A stretch of 57,530 bases of DNA, from NCBI GenBank assembly GCA_030645955.1, contig JAUSMR010000214.1:1-57530 (forward strand). Reading direction: 5' to 3'. The position numbers and the translations under genes are program-made. This DNA is from Gallionella sp. (GTDB lineage: Bacteria > Pseudomonadota > Gammaproteobacteria > Burkholderiales > Gallionellaceae). Position 1 is the first letter of the stretch. Every line of letters begins with the position of its first letter. Positions 50,005 to 57,530 of the stretch are shown piece by piece. The notes below the pieces were generated by a model. That model was not told the DNA's origin and made no database searches. It saw nothing but the letters and a program-made list of their open reading frames with translations.

Positions 50005-51198
50005 ATGACACAACAACTTCCCGTGATCGTCGCCGGCGGTGGCATTGGTGGCTTGGCTGCTGCGTTGGCACTGGTGCGCCAGGGCTTTACCGTCAAGGTG
50101 CTGGAGCAGGCGCCCGAGATTGGCGAAATCGGTGCCGGCATCCAGCTCGGCCCCAACGCTTTTCACGCCTTTGATGCCTTGGGCGTCGGCGACAAGGCAC
50201 GCAGCCGTGCCGTCTATACCGACTACATGGTGATGCACGACGCGCTTGACGAATACCAGGTTGGCAAGATTCCCACCGGCGAAGCGTTCCTGAAGCGCTT
50301 TGGCAACCCCTATGCCGTGATTCACCGCGTGGACGTGCATCTGTCGCTGCTGGAAGGCGCGCAGGAGACCGGCAAGGTCGAGTTTTTGACCAATACCCGC
50401 GTTGAGCGCATTGAGCAGGACGACAGCAGCGTCACGGTGCATTGCACCAATGGCCAGAGCTACCGCGGCCAGGCGCTGATTGGTGCGGACGGCGGCAAAT
50501 CAGTGGTGCGCCAGCAGTACGTCAACGACCCGCCGCGCGTGACCGGCCACGTGGTTTACCGCTCGGTCATCGACAAGCAGGACTTTCCGAAAGACCTGCA
50601 ATGGAACGCGGCCAGCATCTGGGTCGGCCCCAACTGCCATCTGGTGCACTACCCGCTGCGCGGTGGGGAACAATACAACGTGGTGGTGACCTTCCACAGC
50701 CGCAACAAGGAAGAGTGGGGCGTGACCGAAGGCAGCAAGGAAGAAGTGCAGAGCTACTTCCAGGGCATCTGCCCGAAAGCCCGCCAGCTGATCGACCTGC
50801 CCAAGACTTGGAAACGCTGGGCGACGGCAGACCGCGAGCCCATCGACACCTGGGTCTTTGGCCGCGCCACGATTCTCGGCGACGCCGCCCACCCGACTAC
50901 GCAGTACATGGCACAAGGCGCCTGCATGGCACTGGAAGATGCCGTGACGCTGGGCGAGGCCCTGGGTGTGCATAACAACGACTGGACCAAGGCACTGGCC
51001 TTGTACCAGCATTCGCGTGTTGCCCGCACCGCACGCATCGTGCTGTCAGGCCGCGAAATGGGGCGCCTCTACCATGCCAAAGGGGTGGAGCGACTGGTGC
51101 GCAATTCGCTGTGGAAAGGCCGTACCCCCGAACGCTTTTATGATGCGATGGAGTGGTTGTATGGCTGGAACGTCAACAACTGCCTGGCGACTGAATAA
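50005..51198 (+). CDS. nagX: 3-hydroxybenzoate 6-hydroxylase
   Basis: 397 residues, a class A FAD monooxygenase that turns 3-hydroxybenzoate into gentisate with NADH and O2. FAD motifs: VAGGGIGGLAAALALVRQGF at the N-terminus, ALIGADGGKSVVR in the middle, and ATILGDAAHPTTQYMAQGAC with MALEDA at the second FAD contact. The sequence is close in layout to salicylate hydroxylases, and salicylate 1-hydroxylase is the main alternative, but linkage to gentisate genes instead of catechol genes favours the 6-hydroxylating enzyme. AAGCGGAG lies upstream of the ATG. Confidence 0.87.
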   Translation: MTQQLPVIVAGGGIGGLAAALALVRQGFTVKVLEQAPEIGEIGAGIQLGPNAFHAFDALGVGDKARSRAVYTDYMVMHDALDEYQVGKIPTGEAFLKRFGNPYAVIHRVDVHLSLLEGAQETGKVEFLTNTRVERIEQDDSSVTVHCTNGQSYRGQALIGADGGKSVVRQQYVNDPPRVTGHVVYRSVIDKQDFPKDLQWNAASIWVGPNCHLVHYPLRGGEQYNVVVTFHSRNKEEWGVTEGSKEEVQSYFQGICPKARQLIDLPKTWKRWATADREPIDTWVFGRATILGDAAHPTTQYMAQGACMALEDAVTLGEALGVHNNDWTKALALYQHSRVARTARIVLSGREMGRLYHAKGVERLVRNSLWKGRTPERFYDAMEWLYGWNVNNCLATE

Positions 51199-51212
51199 TT
51201 GATGGCGTATTG

Positions 51213-51851
51213 ATGCAGCTTTACAATTTTTTCCGTAGCGGTACCTCGCACCGCCTGCGCATCGCACTCAACTTGAAGGGGCTGGCCTACGAGTACGTCG
51301 CGGTTGACCTGCGCACCGAGGAGCATCTCGGCGCCGCGTTCAAGGCCCTCAACCCGCAGGGCCTGGTGCCTGCGCTGGTGGAGGGTGAGCAGCTGCTGAC
51401 GCAGTCGCCCGCCATCATCGAATGGCTGGAAGAGCGCTACCCCACCCCGGCGCTCCTGCCGGAAAAACTGGAAGACCGGGCCCGCGTGCGGGCGCTGGCG
51501 GCCATCGTCGGCTGCGACATCCACCCCATCAACAACCGCCGCATTCTGGAATACCTACGAAAGCAGTTTCAGGCGAATGACGAAGCCGTCAATGCCTGGT
51601 GCGCGACCTGGATCAGTGCAGGCTTTGACGCCTTTGAGGCGCTTCTGGCCAGCGATGTCGGGCGTGGTGACTTCTGCTTTGGCAACACCCCGACCCTGGC
51701 CGACGTCTATCTGGTGCCGCAGGTTGAGAGTGCGCGCCGGTTCAAGGTGGATTTGTCACCGTGGCCCCGCATTGTTGCCATCGACCAGACATGCGTAGGT
51801 TTGGACGCTTTTAAAAAATCAATACCTGCAGCGCAGCCGGATGCTGCGTAA
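51213..51851 (+). CDS. nagL: Maleylpyruvate isomerase (zeta-class GST)
   Basis: 212 residues starting MQLYNFFRSGTSHRLRIALN. The zeta-class motif (usual S-S-C-S-x-R-V-R-I-A-L) reads SGTSHRLRIAL, so the catalytic Cys is replaced, as in the NagL-type maleylpyruvate isomerases. QSPAIIEWLEERYP binds glutathione. The C-terminal domain has GNTPTLADVYLVPQV. It converts maleylpyruvate to fumarylpyruvate with glutathione. It is the last gene of the gentisate operon, 14 bases after the hydroxylase. No strong ribosome site; a TTG one codon upstream is possible. Confidence 0.9.
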   Translation: MQLYNFFRSGTSHRLRIALNLKGLAYEYVAVDLRTEEHLGAAFKALNPQGLVPALVEGEQLLTQSPAIIEWLEERYPTPALLPEKLEDRARVRALAAIVGCDIHPINNRRILEYLRKQFQANDEAVNAWCATWISAGFDAFEALLASDVGRGDFCFGNTPTLADVYLVPQVESARRFKVDLSPWPRIVAIDQTCVGLDAFKKSIPAAQPDAA

Positions 51852-51856
51852 CGCCT

Positions 51857-52272
51857 CTGAGCGTGATTTTCCTGGACTTGGACCACTTCAAGCGGATTAA
51901 CGACACCTACGGACACGATGCGGGCGACGTAGTGTTGGAGAAAGTCGGGATCCTCATGAAAACGCACACTCGTGGTCATGACGTTGCCTGCCGCTACGGC
52001 GGGGAAGAATTCCTGCTTGTCATGTCGGATACCCCGCTGGAAGTCGCTCGCCAATGCGCGGAAGCGCTGCGGGAAGGAATTTGCTCCCTGGATATCGTTT
52101 ACAAGACCCAGTCTATCGCCGTCACGGCTTCCTTCGGCGTGGCTGCATTCCCCGACTCCGGCGCTGACCGCGACCACTCCTGAAGGCGGTCGATGTCGCG
52201 CTATATGAAGCGAAGACGAGTGGGCGTAACCGCGTGATGACGGCGAATCCAGTAGTGGGCGGGCCGGCCTGA
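51857..52272 (+). pseudogene. Diguanylate cyclase (GGDEF) fragment, frameshifted
   Basis: The frame opens inside the domain at VIFLDLDHFKRINDTYGHDA, keeps the active loop as CRYGGEEFLLVMS, continues to VTASFGVAAFPDSGADRD, and then shifts frame near 52180 to KAVDVALYEAKTSGRNRV. The first third of the domain and any sensor are missing. So the gene is truncated at its 5' end directly after the isomerase and frameshifted near its 3' end. The A/I-site Arg region cannot be judged. Confidence 0.8.
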
Positions 52273-52455
52273 CTCTCGGCGGGATGCGTTGATGTCAGAA
52301 ATCTGCGGGAAAAGGCCGGTGTGGCTGGTGGGCGAGTCGCCCGCGATCAGTATTTTCATCATTATTCGTCGCCCGGCGGGAGGTTGGACCAGGAATCTTG
52401 TCTCGAAGATATCGGCTGGCACCGGTTTGCTGAATAAAAAGCCCCGCTCAAACCT
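52201..52455 (-). pseudogene. EAL-domain tail joined to a response-regulator start
   Basis: Minus-strand reading gives FERGFLFSKPVPADIFETRF, the typical end of an EAL domain (QGxLFSKPxPxxxF). In the same frame it runs into MMKILIAGDSPTSHTGLF, resembling a receiver-domain start (MxILIADDSxTxRxxL, the second acidic residue being Gly here). Together with the GGDEF scrap on the other strand it looks like the rubble of a c-di-GMP signalling locus. Confidence 0.5.
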
Positions 52456-52613
52456 GCTGAATTTTTCAGAATGTCAGGAATCAGTCCAATTGTTTTGAAA
52501 AACTCGATTTGAAGTGGCATGGGCAGCCGAGATCCAGCGTAAGCTGTTTGTAGCCCCTGCTTGGGTCGAAATGTTCATTGCTCACTATGAACTTTGCACC
52601 CGTGCCAGTGCCC

Positions 52614-53075
52614 TTAGCCCAATGGCAAGGCCGTTTTGTAGCGGACCTGTTTGAGCGCGAAGCTGGAACGGATCTTTTCGACTTGTGCGATGGGCGACAA
52701 CTGCTCCAGAATAAACCTCTCGAGGGCAGGCATGTCAGCGATAGCGACGCGGATCAGGTAGTCCGCGTCACCGGTCATCAGATAACACTCCATCACCTCC
52801 TCGCGTACGCAGATACGCTCTTCAAACGCCTGCAACGCCTTACGGCTCTGCTGCTTGAGGCTGATGGAAATAAAAACATTCAGGTGCAAACCCAGCTGCT
52901 GCGCATCGAGCAGAGCCACGTACTGGCGTATCAAGCCTTGCGCCTCCAATGCTCGAACACGCGCCAGGCAAGGCGACGGCGAGAGGTGGACACGCCGCGC
53001 CAGCTCAACGTTCGACAGGCTTGCGTCGGCCTGCAGTTCATTCAGTATCTTCAAGTCGACGCTGTCGATTTCCAT
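52614..53075 (-). CDS. Lrp/AsnC-family regulator
   Basis: 153 residues. The N-terminal helix-turn-helix reads LDLKILNEL-like (VDLKILNELQADASLSNVEL, then RRVHLSPSPCLARVRALEAQ), followed by a C-terminal RAM ligand-binding domain with CYLMTGDADYLIRVAIADM. It is divergent from aceE with about 135 bp between starts, so it probably controls the pyruvate dehydrogenase operon in response to an amino acid or pyruvate. A GTATC-N9-GATAC palindrome lies in that gap. Confidence 0.9.
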   Translation of the reverse strand: MEIDSVDLKILNELQADASLSNVELARRVHLSPSPCLARVRALEAQGLIRQYVALLDAQQLGLHLNVFISISLKQQSRKALQAFEERICVREEVMECYLMTGDADYLIRVAIADMPALERFILEQLSPIAQVEKIRSSFALKQVRYKTALPLG

Positions 53076-53170
53076 TGTGCTTTAACGCCTATGTTTCACG
53101 GCACGATATGCCGTCATACGGTGTAAACGGGAGCCACTTCGGCTACAAATGCCGCCAAATTTATTCTACA

Positions 53171-53189
53171 GTATCGAAATTATTGATAC
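53171..53189. promoter_or_regulatory. Palindrome GTATC-N9-GATAC before aceE
   Basis: A perfect 5-bp inverted repeat with an AT-rich 9-base centre, 20 bases before the aceE start and in the Lrp/aceE divergent gap. Its AT-rich core and symmetry are what Lrp-family proteins tend to bind. Confidence 0.4.
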
Positions 53190-53209
53190 CCATGTAAACG
53201 AGACATACC

Positions 53210-55840
53210 ATGCATCAGCAACCCGCCATCACCCAATCCATTGAGCCCTTCGATCCAGATCCCCGGGAAAGCGCCGAATGGCACGATGCGCTCACGTCGC
53301 TGCTGGAGGCGTCGGGCCCGCAGCGCACGCGGCAGATTCTGAACATGCTCGACGCGATGGCCCGCGATCCGAAAATTGCCTGGCAGCCGGCCCGCGGCAC
53401 GCCTTATGTCAACACCATCCCGGTGGACCGTCAACCTGCCTTCCCTGGCGATCTGGCCATGGAAGAACGCCTGGCGTCCCTGGTGCGCTGGAACGCGCTG
53501 GCCATGGTGGTGCGCGCCAATGAGGCCTATGGTGAATTGGGTGGTCACATTGCCAGCTACGCCAGTGCGGCCGACCTGTTCGAGACCGGCTACAACCACT
53601 TCTTCCATGCCCGCTGTGATGAACCCGGCAAACAGCACCTGGGAGACCTCGTTTTTTTCCAGCCGCACAGCTCTCCCGGTGTCTATGCGCGCGCCTACTT
53701 GGAAGGGCGCCTGAATGCTGAGGATTTGGGCTACTACCGGCAGGAGTTGACAGCGCCGGCCGCCACCACGGGCGAAGGGGCGCGCGGCCTGTGCAGCTAC
53801 CCGCACCCCTACCTGATGCCCGACTTCTGGCAGTTCCCAACCGGCTCCATGGGCATTGGCCCGATCAGCTCGATTTACCACGCGCGCTTCATGCATTACC
53901 TCACGCACCGGCAACTGCTGGATTGTTCCGGCCGCAAGGTGTGGGGCGTGTTCGGCGACGGCGAGATGGACGAGCCCGAGAGCATGAGTGCGCTCACGCT
54001 GGCGGCGCGCGAGAAGCTGGACAACCTGGTGTGGGTGGTCAACTGCAACCTGCAGCGCCTGGACGGCCCGGTGCGCGGCAATGGCCGCATCATCGACGAG
54101 CTGGAGCAGCTCTTTGTCGGCGCTGGCTGGAATGTCATCAAGCTGGTGTGGGGCAGCGACTGGGACGGCCTCTTTGCCCGCGATGTGACGGGGGCCCTGG
54201 CCAAGGTGTTCTCCAACACCGTGGACGGCCAGATGCAGACCTTTGCCGCCAAGGACGGGCGCTACAACCGCGAACACTTCTTTGACCAGAACGAGGCTTT
54301 GGCGCAATTGGCCCAGGGCATGACGGACGAGCAGATTGACCGCCTCAAGCGCGGCGGCCATGACATGGTGAAGATCTACGCCGCCTATGCGGCGGCCGCC
54401 AGGCACCAGGGCCAGCCCACCGTGATCCTGGCGCACACCAAGAAGGGCTACGGCATGGGCAGCGCCGGTCAGGGCAAGATGACCACGCACAGCCAGAAGA
54501 AGTTTGACGAGACCGATCTGATCGCCTTTCGCAACCGCTTCCAGTTGCCGCTGACGGATGAGCAGGTGACATCGCTGAGCTTTTACAAGCCCGAAGCGGA
54601 CAGCCCCGAGATGCAGTACCTGCAGGCGCAGCGCCAGAAGCTGGGCGGATACCTGCCCAAGCGTTACACCGCGTGCGACAAAGTGGCCATCCCCGAGATC
54701 GGCAGCTACGCCCAGTTTGCGCTGGCGGCCGACGGCAAGGAAATGAGCACCACCATGGCCTTTGTGCGCATGCTGGGCAACCTGCTCAAGGACAAGGCCC
54801 TGGGCCCGCGCGTGGTGCCGATCGTGGCCGATGAGGCGCGCACTTTTGGCATGGCCAACCTGTTCAAGCAGGTCGGCATCTATTCCAGTGTCGGTCAGCG
54901 CTATGCGCCGGAAGACATCGGCTCGGTATTGAGCTACCGCGAAGCCATGGACGGCCAAATTCTGGAAGAGGGCATTTCCGAGGCCGGCGCGCTGGCCAGC
55001 TGGACGGCTGCCAGCACCAGCTACAGCGTGCACGGCCTGGCCATGCTGCCCTTCTACATCTACTACTCGATGTTCGGTTTCCAGCGCGTGGGCGATGCCA
55101 TCTGGGCTGCCGCCGACCAGCGTGCGCGCGGCTTCCTGCTGGGGGCCACCTCAGGCCGCACCACGCTCGGTGGCGAAGGCCTGCAGCACCAGGACGGCAC
55201 CAGCCACCTGGCAGCCGCCACCATCCCGAACTGCAAGGCCTATGACCCGGCGTTTGCCGGCGAATTGGCCGTCATCATCGACCGCGGCATGCGCGAGATG
55301 ATGGTGGAGCAGAAAGACGTTTTCTACTACGTCACCATGATGAACGAGAACTACGCCCAGTCGAGCCTGCCGGCCGGCGTCGAGCAGCAGGTGATTCGTG
55401 GCTGCTACAAGTTCAATAGCTACCCAGGCAGCGTAGATAAGGGCCAGAGTGCTAAAACGTCCCGGGTGACCTTGATGGGCTCCGGTGCGATCCTGACCGA
55501 AGTGATCAAGGCCGCCGAGCAGTTGGCCGGTCAGGGCGTTGACGTGGACGTGTTCAGCGTGACCAGCTGGAGCGAGCTGGCGCGCGACGGTGCGGCGAAC
55601 GAAAACGCCTTCATTGCGCAGCAACTGGCGTCCAGTGGCGGCCCCATCATCGCCGCCACCGACTATGTCCGCGCCGTTCCGGAAAGCGTGCGCGCCTACC
55701 TGCCGGAGGGACGCCAATACGTCACCCTAGGCACCGATGGCTTTGGCCGCAGCGACACGCGTGCCGCCCTGCGCGCCTTCTTCAATGTGGATGCCGTGAG
55801 CATTGTGCAGGCCGCGCTGAAACAGCTGGCCCGTGCCTGA
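53210..55840 (+). CDS. aceE: Pyruvate dehydrogenase E1 component (homodimeric)
   Basis: 876 residues, the thiamine-diphosphate enzyme that decarboxylates pyruvate and acetylates the lipoyl group of E2. Motifs: HIASYASAADLFETGYNHFF, the ThDP/Mg motif GDGEMDEPES...NCN near 245-280, and KKGYGMGSAGQGKMTTHSQK. The C-terminal third contains the DEARTFGMANLFKQVGIYSS segment. Length matches the family (about 890). First gene of the pdh operon, followed by aceF. Codon use is strongly GC-rich, a core-genome signature unlike the relic-rich region to the left. Confidence 0.96.
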   Translation: MHQQPAITQSIEPFDPDPRESAEWHDALTSLLEASGPQRTRQILNMLDAMARDPKIAWQPARGTPYVNTIPVDRQPAFPGDLAMEERLASLVRWNALAMVVRANEAYGELGGHIASYASAADLFETGYNHFFHARCDEPGKQHLGDLVFFQPHSSPGVYARAYLEGRLNAEDLGYYRQELTAPAATTGEGARGLCSYPHPYLMPDFWQFPTGSMGIGPISSIYHARFMHYLTHRQLLDCSGRKVWGVFGDGEMDEPESMSALTLAAREKLDNLVWVVNCNLQRLDGPVRGNGRIIDELEQLFVGAGWNVIKLVWGSDWDGLFARDVTGALAKVFSNTVDGQMQTFAAKDGRYNREHFFDQNEALAQLAQGMTDEQIDRLKRGGHDMVKIYAAYAAAARHQGQPTVILAHTKKGYGMGSAGQGKMTTHSQKKFDETDLIAFRNRFQLPLTDEQVTSLSFYKPEADSPEMQYLQAQRQKLGGYLPKRYTACDKVAIPEIGSYAQFALAADGKEMSTTMAFVRMLGNLLKDKALGPRVVPIVADEARTFGMANLFKQVGIYSSVGQRYAPEDIGSVLSYREAMDGQILEEGISEAGALASWTAASTSYSVHGLAMLPFYIYYSMFGFQRVGDAIWAAADQRARGFLLGATSGRTTLGGEGLQHQDGTSHLAAATIPNCKAYDPAFAGELAVIIDRGMREMMVEQKDVFYYVTMMNENYAQSSLPAGVEQQVIRGCYKFNSYPGSVDKGQSAKTSRVTLMGSGAILTEVIKAAEQLAGQGVDVDVFSVTSWSELARDGAANENAFIAQQLASSGGPIIAATDYVRAVPESVRAYLPEGRQYVTLGTDGFGRSDTRAALRAFFNVDAVSIVQAALKQLARA

Positions 55841-55856
55841 ATACATGAAATTTTGT

Positions 55857-55889
55857 AGGACAGACCGAAGCGAAGCGCCGCTCTGTCCT
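55857..55889 (+). repeat. Hairpin between aceE and aceF
   Basis: AGGACAGA and TCTGTCCT form a perfect 8-bp stem around a GC-rich loop, followed by CAACTGATT. A sequence-related hairpin lies between aceF and the next gene (57286-57323). No T-run follows, so it is more likely an mRNA-processing or stabilising element than a terminator. Confidence 0.6.
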
Positions 55890-55908
55890 CAACTGATTGG
55901 AAATAAAC

Positions 55909-57276
55909 ATGTCTGTCATAGAAATCAAGGTCCCTGACATCGGTGACCTGGCCGAAGTCGCGGTGATCGAGCTGATGGTGAAGGTGGGCGACACCGTCAA
56001 GGCGGAGCAAAGCCTGATCACCGTGGAGAGCGACAAGGCCTCCATGGAAATCCCCTCCAGCCACGCCGGTGTGGTCAGGGAAGTCAAAGTCGCCATCGGT
56101 GACAAGGTCAAGGAAGGCTCGGTCGTCGTCATGCTCGACGTCGCCGAAGGCGCAGGCACTCCCGCAGCATCTGCGCCATCTTCAGAGTCAAAACAGCCCA
56201 TAGCCCCCGTGGCTAATGCGCCAGCGGCTCCTGTAGTTGTAGCGTCTGCACCTGCTGCACCCATGGCATCTGCCGCCGCTCCAGCTGCTGCACCCACTGC
56301 CGCCTCCCTGATTGTTCCTGCCCACACCCCCGGCAGCGCTCCTGTGGGCCTGCCCCATGCCTCACCTTCCGTGCGCCAATTCGCCCGCGAGTTGGGCATC
56401 TCCCTGGTTGAGGTCAAAGGCAGCGGCCCCAAGGGCCGCATCACCGAGACCGACGTGCAAAGCTTCACCCGCTCGGTGATGAGCGGCGCCGTGCAAACCG
56501 TGGCCGCTGCACAGAGCAAGGGCACTGCCAGCGACGGCGCCGGCCTGGGCCTCATCCCCTGGCCCAAAGTCGACTTCGCCAAATTCGGCCCGATCGAGCG
56601 CAAGGAACTCAGCCGCATCAAGAAGATCAGCGGCGCCAACCTGCTGCGCAACTCCATCATGATTCCGGCCGTCACCAACCATGACGACGCTGACATCACC
56701 GACCTTGAAGCCTTTCGTGTTGCCACCAACAAGGAAAATGAAAAATCAGGCGTCAAGGTCACCATGCTCGCTTTTCTGATTAAGGCCTGCGTGGCCGCGC
56801 TCAAGAAGTTCCCCGAGTTCAACAGCTCGCTCGACGGCGATGCCCTGATCTACAAGAACTACTTCCACATCGGCTTTGCCGCCGACACCCCCAACGGCCT
56901 GATGGTGCCGGTGATCAAGGACGCCGACAAAAAAGGCGTCATGCAACTCTCGCAAGAGATGAGCGAGTTGGCGCAGAAAGCGCGCGACGGCAAGTTGAGT
57001 CCGGCCGAGATGTCCGGTGCCTGCTTCACCATCTCGAGCCTGGGCGGCATTGGCGGGCGCTATTTCACCCCCATCATCAACGCGCCCGAAGTGGCGATTC
57101 TGGGCGTCTGCAAGTCCACCACGCAGCCGGTCTGGGACGGCAAGGCGTTCCAGCCGCGCCTGATGCTGCCGCTGTCGCTGGCGTGGGACCACCGCGTGAT
57201 TGATGGCGCCGCTGCGGCGCGCTTCAACGTTTATTTGGGCCAGATCCTGGGTGACTTCCGCCGCGTGCTTTTGTGA
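55909..57276 (+). CDS. aceF: Pyruvate dehydrogenase E2, dihydrolipoyl acetyltransferase
   Basis: 455 residues starting MSVIEIKVPDIGD; the upstream in-frame start adds four residues and is less likely. One lipoyl domain (residues 1-78) carries the lipoyl Lys in ESDKAS. An Ala/Pro linker about 80-150 is followed by the subunit-binding domain (SPSVRQFARELGISL, GPKGRITETDV) and the catalytic domain with WDHRVIDGAAAARF (His and Asp of the acyltransferase). Betaproteobacterial E2 often has a single or double lipoyl domain; here it is single, and another lipoyl domain sits on the E3 gene downstream. Confidence 0.95.
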   Translation: MSVIEIKVPDIGDLAEVAVIELMVKVGDTVKAEQSLITVESDKASMEIPSSHAGVVREVKVAIGDKVKEGSVVVMLDVAEGAGTPAASAPSSESKQPIAPVANAPAAPVVVASAPAAPMASAAAPAAAPTAASLIVPAHTPGSAPVGLPHASPSVRQFARELGISLVEVKGSGPKGRITETDVQSFTRSVMSGAVQTVAAAQSKGTASDGAGLGLIPWPKVDFAKFGPIERKELSRIKKISGANLLRNSIMIPAVTNHDDADITDLEAFRVATNKENEKSGVKVTMLAFLIKACVAALKKFPEFNSSLDGDALIYKNYFHIGFAADTPNGLMVPVIKDADKKGVMQLSQEMSELAQKARDGKLSPAEMSGACFTISSLGGIGGRYFTPIINAPEVAILGVCKSTTQPVWDGKAFQPRLMLPLSLAWDHRVIDGAAAARFNVYLGQILGDFRRVLL

Positions 57277-57285
57277 GGCCTTGCG

Positions 57286-57323
57286 GGACAGACCGCAGAC
57301 CGCGTAGCGGACAAGCGCTGTCC
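57286..57323 (+). repeat. Hairpin between aceF and the E3 gene
   Basis: GGACAG pairs with CTGTCC; the 3' side GCGCTGTCCTCAACCGATT closely matches the aceE-aceF hairpin end CGCTCTGTCCTCAACTGATT. Same position in the operon, so a repeated intercistronic element. Confidence 0.55.
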
Positions 57324-57396
57324 TCAACCGATTAACTGAAATAGCGCGCCGACCCAGCGGGCCAGCGCGCTTCCCCACTGACTGCAGGAACGACAC

Positions 57397-57530
57397 ATGG
57401 CATCCATCGACATCCAGGTCCCCGACATAGGCGACTTCGCCGAAGTCACCGTCATCGAGCTGCTGGTCAAGCCCGGCGACACCATCAAGCCCGAGCAGAG
57501 CCTGATCACCGTGGAGAGCGACAAGGCCTC
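57397..57530 (+). CDS. lpdA: Dihydrolipoyl dehydrogenase (E3) with lipoyl domain, 5' part only
   Basis: The first 44 codons: [20 protein letters not shown], then [20 protein letters not shown] and SDKAS at the window edge. This is a lipoyl domain with the attachment Lys. After aceE and aceF the expected gene is E3, which in beta-proteobacteria commonly starts with such a domain. A second E2-like gene is the less likely alternative. The gene continues past the window. Confidence 0.8.
   Translation, partial: MASIDIQVPDIGDFAEVTVIELLVKPGDTIKPEQSLITVESDKA

Noticed and set aside
53180..55033. 617-residue minus-strand open frame opposite aceE
   Set aside because: GC-rich shadow of aceE; rich in His, Val and Arg with no domain.

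Overview
The window is chromosomal (or large-replicon) DNA of a beta-proteobacterium, most likely Burkholderiales/Comamonadaceae (Polaromonas/Rhodoferax-like). That placement is inferred from the pyruvate dehydrogenase operon layout (aceE, aceF, then a dihydrolipoyl dehydrogenase that itself carries a lipoyl domain), the gentisate gene block and the general protein style. No tRNA, rRNA or CRISPR array was seen.

Layout. (1) 1-5000: a decayed border with a truncated SRAP gene, an IS3-type transposase scrap, a lone nadC, a Rieske-oxygenase relic and a livF relic. (2) 5040-10400: a chemoreceptor, a TetR regulator, a 2Fe-2S ferredoxin, and an extradiol dioxygenase (VOC) fused to a decayed amidohydrolase. 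(3) 11260-20120: a catabolic block with an FAH-family hydrolase, FMN reductase, VOC protein, extra UbiA prenyltransferase, GST, NahE-type hydratase-aldolase, gentisate-dioxygenase-like cupin, MarR regulator and a 4,5-dihydroxyphthalate-decarboxylase-like protein. (4) 20420-28165: an envelope module of DUF1302, DUF1329, YCF48-like, RND/MMPL and a secreted metallo-beta-lactamase-fold protein. (5) 28390-32040: a broken hydratase-aldolase, aldehyde dehydrogenase, small cytochrome c and nitroreductase. (6) 32640-37763, minus strand: hemerythrin, USP-hemerythrin fusion, Rieske oxygenase beta and alpha subunits, SDR dehydrogenase and two tiny coupled genes. (7) 38339-46589, minus strand: a MASE3-PAS-GGDEF-EAL protein, then a molybdopterin enzyme pair resembling pyrogallol transhydroxylase / resorcinol hydroxylase, and a ferredoxin reductase. 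(8) 47207-51851: a complete 3-hydroxybenzoate-to-gentisate operon with a divergent LysR gene. (9) 52614-57530: an Lrp regulator and the pdh operon, cut by the window end.

How the genes fit together. The parts of a three-component ring-hydroxylating oxygenase (ferredoxin near 8.7 kb, alpha/beta near 35 kb, reductase near 46 kb) lie far apart. A 20-bp palindrome, TATTGA-N8-TCAATA, occurs six times, all outside genes: upstream of the TetR gene, the VOC-fusion/ferredoxin pair, the 11.26 kb block, the hemerythrin gene, the Rieske/SDR operon and the reductase/molybdoenzyme operon. I read this as one regulon, probably under the TetR protein. The inferred chemistry is dioxygenation and rearomatisation of a (perhaps bicyclic) aromatic, side-chain removal by the hydratase-aldolase and aldehyde dehydrogenase, a gentisate-type or extradiol ring cleavage, then isomerisation and hydrolysis by GST and FAH-family enzymes. 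The molybdoenzyme would add or move a ring hydroxyl. The substrate cannot be named from the sequence.

The accessory part is littered with relics (Rieske, LivF, TetR, acyl-CoA dehydrogenase, amidohydrolase, NahE, integrase, IS3, GGDEF/EAL). One is a deleted copy of the end of the dioxygenase beta gene, so the locus has been duplicated, shuffled and trimmed.
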